45,503 nt of DNA from Deltaproteobacteria bacterium (GCA_003647275.1 QMMN01000015.1:1-45503), one strand, 5' to 3'. Positions 26,149 through 35,539 are shown, counted from the first letter of the stretch. Translations and numbers: made by a program. The notes: generated from the letters alone by a model not told the origin.

Positions 26149-27411
26149 CTACCTTTTGGGACGACCTGCCTCCTTATGTTCTAAGGGCAGGACAAACCAA
26201 AAGCGACTGCCCTTCTGGGTCTCACTTTTGACACCAATTTTCCCTCTATGGGCCTCTACAGCCATCTTGCAGAAGGTCAATCCCAGACCCGTGGTGTACA
26301 TTCGGCCATTTTTTTTCTTTTCAAGCTGTATGTATTTGTCAAAGATGGCTTCCTGGGATTCAGCAGGGACGCCAGGACCGTGGTCCTTGACAAAAAATTC
26401 GATTTCCGGGGATTTCAGGTAATGAAAACCTACCTCAATTGTTTCTCCAGGGGGGGAATACTGGATGGCATTGGCCAAGAGGTTTTGCAGGACCCGGAGC
26501 AAAACACCCCGATCTCCCCAGAAAAACCCCCCGGTTTCAGCGGGTGAAAACTTCTCTACAAAACGCAGTTCTTTCGTCTTGCACAATCCGAACAGCCGGG
26601 CCAGGGCCTCCTTTATGAGGTCTTTCGGATCTATCTTTTCGTATAACAGTTTGAGGTTGCCTTCCTCAAGTCGGGCAAGATCTAAAAGGTTTGATACCAT
26701 CCTGTACAATGTGTCGCACCCTGTTTGGGCCGATTCGACATACGGGCGATTTTCATCAGAGACCGTGTAGGAAAGAATGTCAAGATTGGCGACCAACTCG
26801 GAAATCGGCCCTTTTAAATCATGGATCAGCATATTGAAAAGATCTGTTTTGAGCGCCTCCAGCTTCATCAGTTCACGGTTTTTTTTCTGCACGGTCCGCC
26901 TGCTTTTTCTTAAAGATTCGATTAGGCGTTGGTTTTCAAGGGCGCTGATAACCTGACCGGCGACACGTAAAAGCATTTCTTGTTCCTCTTTTTCAAATAT
27001 GTCTGCACCAATTTTCTCGGTCACGTTCAGTACGCCGATGACCTTGTTGTTACTGATTATGGGCACGACAAGAAAGGCGTCTTTCTCATAGTGATCAAAC
27101 CTCTTTTGCAGATTTTTACTTTCGGTCGTCCTGTCCGTGTAAAAAGGGGCTTTGTTTCTCACGACCCAGGAAGAAGGCGATTCTTCATCAAGGCGTTGTT
27201 TGACACCGATCAATTCGGGCCTCGTTGAGGCTACCACTTCGAGGGTCTTGCGGCCTTTCAGAAGCATGATCGACCCACTTTTGGCCTGCATGCAATTTAC
27301 AACCTCACGAAGGATCCGCTCAAGTTTTTGCCCAAACCCAAGCCGCCTGTCATTGGAGATATTGCCGATAGCGACCAAAACTTCAAGAAGTCTTTTGTCA
27401 TTTGTCATCAA
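26149..27411 (-). CDS. GAF-domain sensor histidine kinase
   Basis: The 420-aa soluble kinase has a GAF domain (about 20-160), a coiled linker, a HisKA dimerisation helix with phospho-acceptor His197 in MLIHDLKGP, and an HATPase domain with NLLANAIQYSP (N-box), KDHGPGVP and TGLGLTFCK. There is no membrane segment, so it senses a cytoplasmic signal. It starts 12 bp after the REC-TPR regulator on the same strand and is very likely its partner. Confidence 0.93.
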   Translation of the reverse strand: MMTNDKRLLEVLVAIGNISNDRRLGFGQKLERILREVVNCMQAKSGSIMLLKGRKTLEVVASTRPELIGVKQRLDEESPSSWVVRNKAPFYTDRTTESKNLQKRFDHYEKDAFLVVPIISNNKVIGVLNVTEKIGADIFEKEEQEMLLRVAGQVISALENQRLIESLRKSRRTVQKKNRELMKLEALKTDLFNMLIHDLKGPISELVANLDILSYTVSDENRPYVESAQTGCDTLYRMVSNLLDLARLEEGNLKLLYEKIDPKDLIKEALARLFGLCKTKELRFVEKFSPAETGGFFWGDRGVLLRVLQNLLANAIQYSPPGETIEVGFHYLKSPEIEFFVKDHGPGVPAESQEAIFDKYIQLEKKKNGRMYTTGLGLTFCKMAVEAHRGKIGVKSETQKGSRFWFVLPLEHKEAGRPKR

Positions 27412-27423
27412 TCATCTCCCGAG

Positions 27424-28584
27424 TTAAACGCACTTTTTCAAAAGCTCCTTTGCCTTTTTGTTTTTCGGGTCGACCTTCAGTACCTCCTTCAATATTTTTT
27501 CAGCCCGAATCGGTCTGCCCAGCGCTAAATTGACTGTGGCGAGATGCATCTTGATTTCGAGATTGTCCCTGTCCTCTTTCCCCGCATTTGTTAGATAAGA
27601 TAAGGCCTTAGAGTGTTTGCCAATCTCTTCTAAGGCGACGCCTAGTTTAAACAACAGATCCTTTCGCTTCGGATCTGCCCTTACAATAGACTCCAGAAGT
27701 TTGGCGCCGTATCCCTTTGCCCCTGTCTCGATACAAAAACTGGCTATTTCTTCTCGCAACTTAAGGTCGTTTTTCGACAGTGTGAGTGCTTTTTCAAATA
27801 CCTGAATGGCCTTTTCGATTTTCTGCTTTTGAACCAAGATTTTCCCGAAATGAATCCCTCGAGTCAGGTGGCGAGGACTGATGCTCATAGCCTTGTCAAA
27901 GTATCGGGATGCCTTGTCTATGTCATTGCGTTTCAGGTATAGCTCTCCTAGATAGTGAAAGGCAAAGACGTCTAAAGAATTCATCTGGGCGGCCTTTAAT
28001 AGCCACTTTTCGGCCTCTTTCAAATCGTTTTTCTTAAAATAATAATAACCCAATTCACGCAAGGGTCTTGACGACTTTGGGTTGGCCTTCATGGCCAGTC
28101 TGGCTTCATCGATAGCAGCATCTATATCCCCAACATCCTCAAATCTCCTCGCTTGTTGGAGATGATAAACCATCGGAGGCGGGTTATTGGCGTTTTCCAC
28201 CACATGTAAGACTTTGTCGCCCAGAACCTTGACGGTAACGGGTTTTAATATATAGGCATCTATTTCTGATTCAGCAGCCTCCGCCACAAATTCTTGGTGC
28301 GAGTGGGCCGTAACCATGACCACCGGAAGATCTCTCAAATCCCTGTCTTCCCGTATGCGACTTAATACCTCCACGCCGTTCATAACGGGCATGTTATAGT
28401 CCAGTATAGCTATGTCTACCGGTTCTTTTTTCAATATCCGCCAGGCTTCTTGTCCGTTGGTGACAGGTATGAATTTTTTCCCGTATCCGAGTACCTTCAT
28501 GATGCTCCGGATCGAGCTAACCATGCCCGGCATGTCATCTGCTATCAGGACTGTCATCTTCACGATATCTATCATAAAGGCCAT
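27424..28584 (-). CDS. Response regulator with TPR output domain
   Basis: The protein has a receiver domain (about 10-130) with acidic pocket IADD, phospho-acceptor Asp62 in LDYNMPVMNG, VTAHS and KPVT. About seven tetratricopeptide repeats follow (145-380). There is no DNA-binding domain, so the output is probably protein-protein contact. The start at 28575 is equally possible and better spaced from GAGGA; the annotated ATG is 9 bp upstream. It leads a two-gene operon with the GAF kinase. Confidence 0.92.
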   Translation of the reverse strand: MAFMIDIVKMTVLIADDMPGMVSSIRSIMKVLGYGKKFIPVTNGQEAWRILKKEPVDIAILDYNMPVMNGVEVLSRIREDRDLRDLPVVMVTAHSHQEFVAEAAESEIDAYILKPVTVKVLGDKVLHVVENANNPPPMVYHLQQARRFEDVGDIDAAIDEARLAMKANPKSSRPLRELGYYYFKKNDLKEAEKWLLKAAQMNSLDVFAFHYLGELYLKRNDIDKASRYFDKAMSISPRHLTRGIHFGKILVQKQKIEKAIQVFEKALTLSKNDLKLREEIASFCIETGAKGYGAKLLESIVRADPKRKDLLFKLGVALEEIGKHSKALSYLTNAGKEDRDNLEIKMHLATVNLALGRPIRAEKILKEVLKVDPKNKKAKELLKKCV

Positions 28585-28700
28585 TCCTCGTCGTTTATTT
28601 CATGAAGGATATCAGCGGTTAAACTCACTGTTGCTACCTCTTAAGAACCCTGAAAAACCGTCCAAGAGAGATGGAATTTCTTGATACCCATAGAAGTGGT

Positions 28701-28718
28701 CCAATATCCACATATTGG
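28701..28718. promoter_or_regulatory. Perfect short palindrome upstream of the REC-TPR gene
   Basis: CCAATAT-CCAC-ATATTGG is a 7-bp inverted repeat about 120 bp upstream of the regulator start, in a 391-bp gap (28585-28975) that otherwise shows no gene. It could be an operator or a small hairpin. Confidence 0.3.
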
Positions 28719-28975
28719 CGGCGTATCTGGTGTATTTTTTGTCAGATTATTTATAATCGCCAAAATAAATTGCGGAGATTAATAGAACCAACAAACAGAA
28801 AGGAGGTCACACCCTAAAAGCCCAAGGCGTCCGTCACCACACCACCAAAAAAAATATCATACCCGAAATCTTGGAAAACTTTCAAGGGATTATTTGGCGC
28901 AAGATCGCTTTAGACGTAAAGTTATCAGAACGTTCATTGAGAATGTACTGGAAGCGGTTTCAAGGCTTAATGGAC

Positions 28976-29263
28976 TTAAATCACTTGGTATCTCGGTTCA
29001 TCGATGCGTTCCTTTTTGCAACAAGGGCAGCGGCTGGGCCTGGCAAACCGTTTTCGGTTGTCGAATACATACCCGCACACAAGGCATCGGGATGGGCGTA
29101 TCACCAGCTGTTGCTTTTGTGAGGCAACCGAACGTGCGATATGGGGAAGATGGCCGTAGACCTCTTTTTCTTGGATGCCCAGCATCTGTGAGAGATCTCG
29201 GGCACTACACATGGCTTTAGACAACAGCGTTATCATTTGCTGTCGAATGGTTTGCATTTCCAT
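28976..29263 (-). CDS. Winged-helix regulator with C-terminal zinc ribbon
   Basis: The start at 29263 follows GGGGGA and overlaps the end of the M3 peptidase gene by 47 bp. The 95-aa protein has a helix-turn-helix (TIRQQMITLLSKAMCSARDL to about residue 40; HTH in SQMLGIQEKEVYGHLPHI) and a zinc ribbon with CLVC (about 66-69) and CPCC (about 82-85). Small proteins with this layout occur in many anaerobes as predicted transcription regulators. The target is unknown. Confidence 0.8.
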   Translation of the reverse strand: MEMQTIRQQMITLLSKAMCSARDLSQMLGIQEKEVYGHLPHIARSVASQKQQLVIRPSRCLVCGYVFDNRKRFARPSRCPCCKKERIDEPRYQVI

Positions 29264-30743
29264 GTTCCCCCAATATCTTGCTACGCCACCTGTCCACGAT
29301 ATCTCTGCAGTCAATGGATCCGATCCCCTTAACGGTGAAGAATTCATCAAGTTCATATTGATTGCCGCATTGCCACCAATCTTTGAGAATTTTGCCGGCT
29401 TCCGACTTGAACATCCAGTCATGCCCCAGCGTTTGTGCCAGCGTTTTTTCCAGCGTAGCCTCGGCCATCCATGAGACAACATAGTCCAGGGCGTAAAACT
29501 CCGGTACAAGATCAAAGAGGTGCGTTTCAGGTCGATAGGAGAACCCCGTATGTTTTTCTAAAAGATCGGCATAAATCTCTCCGTTTTCGACTTCGTTTTT
29601 TTTGAACATCTGGTATTCAGCCAGAAATTTACTCACATATCTTCTGAAAACAGACAGGTCCTTTAGGCCCTTGTAAAAAGATATTTCTTCTATTGCTTTG
29701 GATGAAAGTCCCAAGTGTCTTTCAAGAAAGGGTAGAGAAAGGCTCATGTTTTGGAGCAAGAACGCATATGTTTCTGAAAGTGTATTTGAGGTAAAGAAAT
29801 CTTTCTCGACTGAAGAGAGCTCTGGCGATGTGAACGCATGACTGAGGGCATGACCCATTTCATGGAACAGGGTTTCAAGGTCGATCCAGCCGCCCTGTGG
29901 GTTCATGACAACATAGATTTCGCTTGGTATCCTCAAAGCAAAACTCATGGCCTGAGCGCCTTTTTTGTGCGAATGGTTTATGTCGAGAGAGAGGCCCGGA
30001 ACGTTTTGCACTTCTATCCCCCATTCATTGAAAAAGTCGAGATGCTTACTTAAAGGGGCATGCTCTGGAAAAAGGGGGTCAAATTCACCCAGGCCGAGCA
30101 GGTAGATCGCATCAAATCGGTTTAGTTCACACAACGATACCCCCAAGCTCCTTTGGGCCCAGGCTTCCATAGCTTCAAAGTATAGTGTGTCGGTCTGCTG
30201 CAATAATGACTGCAGCCTGATCACGTAGGCATCGTAATCAACCTGCTTCTTGTCTTGACAATACGCTGCATAGTCCTTGTAGCCAAATTCATCTTCAAGC
30301 AGCTTGAGAAAGAATTCCCAAAAGCCCAGCGCAAAGGGTTTCAAGAACTTGCAAAGACTACTTGTCTCTTTTTCAACGATCCTGCGCTTTGCCAAATCGC
30401 TTCGCTTTTGGCACCACGAGAGAATGTCTTTGAAGTAAATCTTTTCTCCATCAACATGGGCGGCAGCGCCTTTCATCCAGGTAAACAACTCATTTTCGTA
30501 CGGAGAGACGCGGTATTGTAAATAATGACTTAAAAGAGAATGAAAAAGCCTTTGTCTGTGCTTGGTCCATGGTCCAGAGCCGCGTATCCTTTTTATTGTG
30601 GTCGGATTAAGGATTTCATAGAATCCATCATAAGTGTTATGATCAAAGGTTCGGGAGTTGCCCCCCTTCCACAAGTTCAGGGCCCTGGCGCTCACACGGT
30701 AGTTCAGCGTCAAAAGCGCCCTTTCAATTTGTTCTATATCCAT
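29217..30743 (-). CDS. M3-type (oligoendopeptidase F-like) metallopeptidase
   Basis: The start at 30743, 10 bp after the Yip1-like stop, has AGGGA upstream and is preferred to 30773. The 508-aa cytoplasmic product carries the zinc motif LFHEMGHALSHAF (His294, Glu295, His298) and a downstream Glu324 in TLSETYAF, the gluzincin arrangement of M3 enzymes. The C-terminal part (FYALDYVVSWMAEATLEKTL) resembles oligoendopeptidase F. Such enzymes cleave short peptides. It is a somewhat divergent member; substrate unknown. Confidence 0.85.
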   Translation of the reverse strand: MDIEQIERALLTLNYRVSARALNLWKGGNSRTFDHNTYDGFYEILNPTTIKRIRGSGPWTKHRQRLFHSLLSHYLQYRVSPYENELFTWMKGAAAHVDGEKIYFKDILSWCQKRSDLAKRRIVEKETSSLCKFLKPFALGFWEFFLKLLEDEFGYKDYAAYCQDKKQVDYDAYVIRLQSLLQQTDTLYFEAMEAWAQRSLGVSLCELNRFDAIYLLGLGEFDPLFPEHAPLSKHLDFFNEWGIEVQNVPGLSLDINHSHKKGAQAMSFALRIPSEIYVVMNPQGGWIDLETLFHEMGHALSHAFTSPELSSVEKDFFTSNTLSETYAFLLQNMSLSLPFLERHLGLSSKAIEEISFYKGLKDLSVFRRYVSKFLAEYQMFKKNEVENGEIYADLLEKHTGFSYRPETHLFDLVPEFYALDYVVSWMAEATLEKTLAQTLGHDWMFKSEAGKILKDWWQCGNQYELDEFFTVKGIGSIDCRDIVDRWRSKILGEHGNANHSTANDNAVV

Positions 30744-30753
30744 GAACCCATCC

Positions 30754-31290
30754 CTATTGACCTGAAATTTCATACAGAAAAGACAAGGGGCCGCTAAAGA
30801 TCATGAAGGTCATTGTCCAGAGGGTCAAGGCAGACATCAGAACAGTAAAGGTGGCCTTGCTCCTGGTTAAGTGATAAACCTCCTGGGCCGCTACAATGGC
30901 AATCACAACACTCCATATTGTAACAAACAGGCCAGCAAACGGTATGATGACCGCCCAATCGACAATACCACTTAAGGCTATAATCCGCACAAAACCCATA
31001 AATTCTTCTTTTCCCTTTGAGTAGCCGCAGAAAAGGTGGACAAAACCTGCGAACAGAAAAAGTGTGAGAATAGAAAAAAGGGCACCAACCAAAACCCCAA
31101 CAGGGTCTTTGCCCGGAATAAAAGCCAGTGCTCCGCCTATAGCGGTTACAGTGATGCCAAACCTGATGGCGTTGGGGTCTGTGGCCACTTGTGCCATTGC
31201 AAGTTTGTTAAGCTTTACAACTTCAATGGCTTTCTTGAAATAACCGAGTGTACTGGCAGGTTCAAATTGTCCGGTATCCCGGTCTTGCAT
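30754..31290 (-). CDS. Yip1-like membrane protein
   Basis: The start at 31290 has AGGAGG upstream and is preferred over 31317. The 178-aa protein has about five membrane helices after a soluble N-terminus (TLGYFKKAIEVV), with DPNAIRFGITVTAIGG and a C-terminal FSGPLSFLYE. Pattern and length fit bacterial Yip1-domain proteins, whose role is unknown. It sits directly upstream of the M3 peptidase in the same direction. Confidence 0.7.
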   Translation of the reverse strand: MQDRDTGQFEPASTLGYFKKAIEVVKLNKLAMAQVATDPNAIRFGITVTAIGGALAFIPGKDPVGVLVGALFSILTLFLFAGFVHLFCGYSKGKEEFMGFVRIIALSGIVDWAVIIPFAGLFVTIWSVVIAIVAAQEVYHLTRSKATFTVLMSALTLWTMTFMIFSGPLSFLYEISGQ

Positions 31291-31641
31291 GCCCTTGCCT
31301 CCTGTTTCCCCATCCATAAACGGCTCATCAAAAAAACCTCATTTATGAACTGGAGATCTTATTTAGTACCCATTCTTTTACAGGTTATTTATGGATGGAA
31401 ACTGGCTGTTACCCCTAAACCTTTCATCTGCTTTTACCTTGTCTTTCTCATGAACTCACTGCCCAGGCCCGGCATTTGTCTATGCCTTAAGCAACTCGGT
31501 GTCATCATGGGCATATGGTGGAGAGCAGCAACATAGGAGCTTAATGGGGGCCTTTTCCGTATTCTGAATCTTGTGGGTATCTCGCTTCTCAAGGAGATCG
31601 TTGTGGAAATCTTCACTGAAAGCTTTTGGATGGGCGGGTTC
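31291..31641. other. Intergenic stretch without recognised genes
   Basis: The 351 bp between the MinD-like and Yip1-like genes show no convincing coding frame, RNA gene or repeat. Confidence 0.35.
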
Positions 31642-32400
31642 TCATAACACCCACCCGGAAATCGCCCTGGCAATACTGGAACAGTTGATCGCAACCCTAC
31701 TCTTTGGAGAGGCGTGAACCAGGATTTCGCGGTTCAGGATCGACCTTGGAACCGCATCGTCATGGACAACGTAACCAAGATAATTCAATGAAAGGCCTAA
31801 GAATTCCCTGCACACGGCATTCATATGGTCGAAAGTCCGGCCCGCCTCCTTTTCATCCTTGGCTGGATTGACGATGATGCCAAAGGCGTGTCTACCAAAC
31901 CTCTGGTGCATAAGCTTGATGACAGCATAGGCGTCGGTCAAACTGGTCGGTTCCTTATTCAGCACAATGATATTTTTGGCGGCAAACAGATTAAACTGCA
32001 GGACAACCTCCGAGATACCCGCGCCGGTATCAAAAAGGACTTGATCGTATTCGGCGAAAATCGGTCTAAGCATGCTTTTTATAAGCTGAATCTTTTCATA
32101 GAACAATTGGGCCATCTCCTTAACACCGGAGCTGGCCGGAATCAGGTCAAAGCCTGCCTTTGTGGAAATAATCACATCCCGAACAGTCTGGTCTCCGAAA
32201 ACGACATCCTGCAAAGTGAACTTGGGATTAACCGCTAGCAACACATCCATGTTGGCCAGGCCCAAATCACAGTCCACCACCAAAACCCTTTTCCCATCCC
32301 TGGCAAAAGAAGCGGCAACGTTTGCGGTAATGAATGTTTTCCCTACGCCCCCCTTCCCACTTGCAATGGCGGCAATTTCAGGCGTTTCAGGCGCTGTCAC
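31642..32400 (-). CDS. MinD/ParA family ATPase (FlhG/YlxH-like)
   Basis: The 252-aa protein has a deviant Walker A GKGGVGKT (15-22), VDCDLGLANMDVLL (switch region), FDTGAGIS and NKEPTSLTDAYAVIK, the latter typical of FlhG/YlxH and related MinD-like ATPases that position surface machinery. A C-terminal membrane-targeting helix of the MinD type is not evident. No flagellar genes are near; instead a diguanylate cyclase lies 57 bp upstream, so they may be co-transcribed. Confidence 0.87.
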   Translation of the reverse strand: MTAPETPEIAAIASGKGGVGKTFITANVAASFARDGKRVLVVDCDLGLANMDVLLAVNPKFTLQDVVFGDQTVRDVIISTKAGFDLIPASSGVKEMAQLFYEKIQLIKSMLRPIFAEYDQVLFDTGAGISEVVLQFNLFAAKNIIVLNKEPTSLTDAYAVIKLMHQRFGRHAFGIIVNPAKDEKEAGRTFDHMNAVCREFLGLSLNYLGYVVHDDAVPRSILNREILVHASPKSRVAINCSSIARAISGWVL

Positions 32401-32457
32401 GAATACCTGCCTTTCCAGTTTGCGGTTCAGTGTTTAGCCTCATTTCACGACATGCTT

Positions 32458-33348
32458 CTACGATTTACTGTTCGGTTTAAGCAGCGCCTCTCTCTCCATC
32501 TGGCTGACCGGTTCTGTCTCAACCGTTTTTTGCGGTGGGGCTTCAAAGCAAATTTTGTTCTTACCACTTTTCTTTGCCTTGTAAAGGGCCCGGTCAGCCA
32601 TGTCCATAAACTCGCTTACCCCCTGTTCAGTACTGGGGTCGTATTCCGCTAATCCTATGCTTGCGGAAACAGGGTGGTCTAGTTTCCATGGTATGCGGGA
32701 CACGGACTCCCTCAGTCGTTGCCCGATGTGCATGGCATCAAACAGGCCTGTCTCTGGCATGATAACCGCAAATTCATCGCCCCCGTAACGGCACAGGATA
32801 TCTGTCGGTCTCACTTTCTGACTAAGGGTTTCGGTGACCTTTACCAGGAATTTGTTCCCCTCTACATGGCCATAGGTATCGTTCAGTAGCTTGAAATTGT
32901 CGAGGTCTATCATCATGAGGGAACATGGATGCAAGGTCCGCCTGGTTCGTGCCATCTCGATCTCGAGTTGTTTGGAGAAGAACCGATAGTTATAGAGACC
33001 GGTAAGGGCATCGATCAGGCTCAAAGATCTCAGGTGCTTGTTTTCGTTCTCAACCTCGGCAAGCCTTTTGATCAGATCACCATGGATGTCAATAACGATA
33101 TCAGTGGTCTGCAGCAAGGCATCCCTTTCGGCATCAGACAGCCGGTCAGCCAGCAAGATAAATACCTCTGGCTTCTGGGCCTTATTCAAATTTAGCCAGG
33201 CCGATATGGTGCTGTGATTTTTAAGGATCTGTCCGATGGTTGGGGGGTGTTGCGTGTTTGACATTGAGGCCTGGAGCTCAGGTGTCACCGGATTGGATTG
33301 ACCGGCAGAAGTGACGTCTCGATGCAACTTGGGTTTTGAGGCAGACAT
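32458..33348 (-). CDS. Diguanylate cyclase (GGDEF domain)
   Basis: The enzyme makes cyclic di-GMP from two GTP. The 296-aa protein has an N-terminal helical region (about 36-105) of unknown sensing role, then a GGDEF domain (about 108-275) with IDALTGLYNYRFF, IDLDNFKLLND and the intact active-site motif GGDEF (189-193). RPTD (180-183), five residues before it, is a product-inhibition I-site (RxxD). No membrane segments are seen, so it is cytoplasmic. It leads the minus-strand group with the MinD-like ATPase. Confidence 0.94.
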   Translation of the reverse strand: MSASKPKLHRDVTSAGQSNPVTPELQASMSNTQHPPTIGQILKNHSTISAWLNLNKAQKPEVFILLADRLSDAERDALLQTTDIVIDIHGDLIKRLAEVENENKHLRSLSLIDALTGLYNYRFFSKQLEIEMARTRRTLHPCSLMMIDLDNFKLLNDTYGHVEGNKFLVKVTETLSQKVRPTDILCRYGGDEFAVIMPETGLFDAMHIGQRLRESVSRIPWKLDHPVSASIGLAEYDPSTEQGVSEFMDMADRALYKAKKSGKNKICFEAPPQKTVETEPVSQMEREALLKPNSKS

Positions 33349-33796
33349 CTATACCTTTTTGGGCAAAGAAATATCCATTAGGCTGGCCATCCCTATCGCC
33401 GTGCGATTCTATATGGCTAGGGGATCATGCATCAATGAATCGATGAAGCCATTTGCACGTATGCCATGGAGTCGCAGCTTAATCTGTTATTGGCTTTGAG
33501 ATCAAGAAAAAACCCCATTTTGTTGCTATTAACCGGTTGGTGTACAGGAAATAGCAAAACCTATGAAAGCAACCTACCCCATAAATGTATATATTGAACA
33601 AGGAGCCATGGGTCAAGGGGAAACAGGTGCCCTCAACCAATGGGGAAATACGCCCCTCTTTTAAGACAGGTTGAAAAGCTGGCAGAAGGAGAACCGAGAC
33701 GCAGGTGATCTCCATGCTCAAAAAGGCTCTATCAGAACCCTGAATCCACCATATCCCAAAATGTGTCCAACATTTAGGGGGCATTTGGATTGTCGC

Positions 33797-33832
33797 GAAG
33801 CAAACCCCCGTGCGGAAGTACGGGGAGGCTTC
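33797..33832. other. GC-rich hairpin in the 790-bp divergent gap
   Basis: GAAGC-(4)-CCCCGT-(8)-ACGGGG-(2)-GCTTC gives a two-part stem. It stands in the stretch from 33349 to 34139 between the diguanylate cyclase and the PilZ-type gene, where I see no gene. Toward the PilZ-type gene the sequence becomes very AT-rich and has TATAAT at 34113-34118, a probable -10 box. Confidence 0.4.
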
Positions 33833-34139
33833 ACAGACGAACTCAGTGGCACATACCGGTCAAAGAAATTTTTTCACTTAATAGGAAACTTTTTCACTTC
33901 ATTGACATAACGCCGTTGGTCCATGTGTGAGATATGTGGTTTTGAGTTGGCAGCTAAGTCATTAAACTAGTTTGATATCTACATTTATATGAAATTTTTT
34001 TATTGATTTTTCATATTTCGGCATGATGGATGCACATACCTTTTTGTAAATTGATTAAAACCTAAAAAGTGTAATTCTTAATGATCGGGCGTTTATAAGG
34101 TAAATTTTTCTATATAATATCTTGGGGGTACGGCAAAAA

Positions 34140-34850
34140 ATGTGGGAACCAACAAGAATGAACAGTATAGAAAATTTATCTGCACCTCATATTAGACAGA
34201 ACAGCTCGTCCAGGTCGCATGTGAGAGCGGATGGATTTATTATATTAAAATATATGAGGCTTACAGGAGAAGAATATATAAGAAGAAGAGAACAATATCT
34301 AAATGAGAATCCAGAACATGCCGCTGAGCTTTCTGACCCAGGCTTTTATTTGGGCCTTGAAAGTGACACTGACACAGGTACCATTCCTGTGGAGATTCTC
34401 AATGAGATCTATCGCATTCATAAAAAGCTTGACCATCTTCGAAAACTCATGAGTAGCTCTGAAAAAGTTGATCTTTTTGTACAGAAACCGATGAAAGTCA
34501 ATCTCAGTGGAGCAGGTGTTAGGTTTAATACTAGCGATTGTTTTCAGGTAGGTGATTTGCTTGACATAAAAATGACTTTGCCAACCTCCCCATTTTTGGT
34601 CATACAGGCTGTTGGTAAAGTTGTTCGTTTTGGTAAGTTGTCTGAACAAGGACCAACCCTAGAAGAACCGTCTAATTATGTGGCGATAAAATTTATTGCG
34701 ATTAATGAAGATAATAGGGAAGCTATTATTCGATGCGTATTCACGTGGCAAAGGAAAGCCTTGAGAGAAAGAAGTATGCGTCGGAAGGGAAAGAGGATAT
34801 CCTATATTCCGCTTGGCAGAAGGAAAGCTAATAGCCTGCTCTTTCATTAG
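34140..34850 (+). CDS. PilZ-type protein with helical insertion
   Basis: The start at 34140 is preferred (GGGGG about 10 bp upstream); 34158 is possible. The 236-aa protein has an N-terminal RSHVR, which can serve as the c-di-GMP-binding RxxxR motif, strand FIILKYMRL, then a charged helical insertion (about 45-115) containing EILNEIYRIHKKLDHLRKL. It returns to VNLSGAGVRF, the N/DxSxxG motif, and a typical PilZ beta-barrel. A basic C-terminus follows (RKALRERSMRRKGKR). It is probably a c-di-GMP effector; the diguanylate cyclase is the nearest upstream gene, in the opposite direction. Confidence 0.75.
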   Translation: MWEPTRMNSIENLSAPHIRQNSSSRSHVRADGFIILKYMRLTGEEYIRRREQYLNENPEHAAELSDPGFYLGLESDTDTGTIPVEILNEIYRIHKKLDHLRKLMSSSEKVDLFVQKPMKVNLSGAGVRFNTSDCFQVGDLLDIKMTLPTSPFLVIQAVGKVVRFGKLSEQGPTLEEPSNYVAIKFIAINEDNREAIIRCVFTWQRKALRERSMRRKGKRISYIPLGRRKANSLLFH

Positions 34851-34895
34851 GACGCGTGGCAGGGCGACCTTTACGGATGAATATGGAGGCAGCAG

Positions 34896-35159
34896 ATGTT
34901 TGGTGAAAAGGTTACCCGCGGAGCCAAGCAGTCGGATGAGATTGCGTATCTGAAAATCATACTTGATAGTTTGGTTCAAGGACAGTCCCTGTTTGAAACG
35001 GGCGATGTTGATCCTAACAAACAATTCCTTCAGGAGCTTAAGTGCTCTGTGGACTCGATGCTCAGGATCGATTCTCGGATTCAAGAAGACGTTCGTATCA
35101 AGGTGCTGAATGCCTTTGATGTGCTCATTGACAATTATGCGAAATACATTGAGGTGTAG
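34896..35159 (+). CDS. Small helical protein, unknown
   Basis: The 87-aa product starts after a GGAGG site 45 bp downstream of the PilZ-type gene, on the same strand. It is acidic and mostly helical (DEIAYLKIILDSLVQG and DVRIKVLNAFDVLIDNYAKY), with one Cys, no membrane segment and no family I recognise. The close spacing suggests an operon with the PilZ-type gene. Confidence 0.65.
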   Translation: MFGEKVTRGAKQSDEIAYLKIILDSLVQGQSLFETGDVDPNKQFLQELKCSVDSMLRIDSRIQEDVRIKVLNAFDVLIDNYAKYIEV

Positions 35160-35435
35160 GCACAAAAAGCGACACGACGACGCGGTCACCACCGCATGAT
35201 ATAAGGGATGGGTAAGGTATAAGGAAAAGAAACCAGATGATGCATGCTTAAGATTCAGCAAGATATGCGTGTCAATTAAAAGGAGTTCAAGGCAAGAAAA
35301 ACCGGATTTCACATCTGGCCGAATCGATCTTTTGGCCCAACCGTGATGACACCATCCCAAATGGCAACTTTCCATACATATACCACCTCAATCACATTGA
35401 ACCACAAATTGCAGGTAACTGTTGGCCATCGCATG

Positions 35436-35465
35436 CCCTGCAGCTTGCTGCGGGGAGCTTCAAAA
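35436..35465 (+). repeat. Palindromic dispersed repeat, copy C (core only)
   Basis: CCTGCAGCTTGCTGCGGGGAG followed by CTTCAA matches the core of copies A (12420) and B (19976). It lies in the 626-bp gap 35160-35785. A GCTTCAA-TTGAAGC palindrome overlaps its right edge. Confidence 0.6.
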
Positions 35466-35539
35466 GTTGAAGCGGATTCATGCATAAGCTCTTCGGGTGA
35501 CAAAAAGCATGTCGAAGCATAACCAAAGGCAAGGGGAGG

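Noticed and set aside
28871-29220. Plus-strand frames opposite the zinc-ribbon regulator
   Set aside because: Antisense to a gene with clear HTH and CxxC motifs; no motif of their own.
33781-33870. Resemblance to group II intron domain V or a c-di-GMP riboswitch
   Set aside because: The conserved bases of both RNA types are missing; only a generic hairpin remains.
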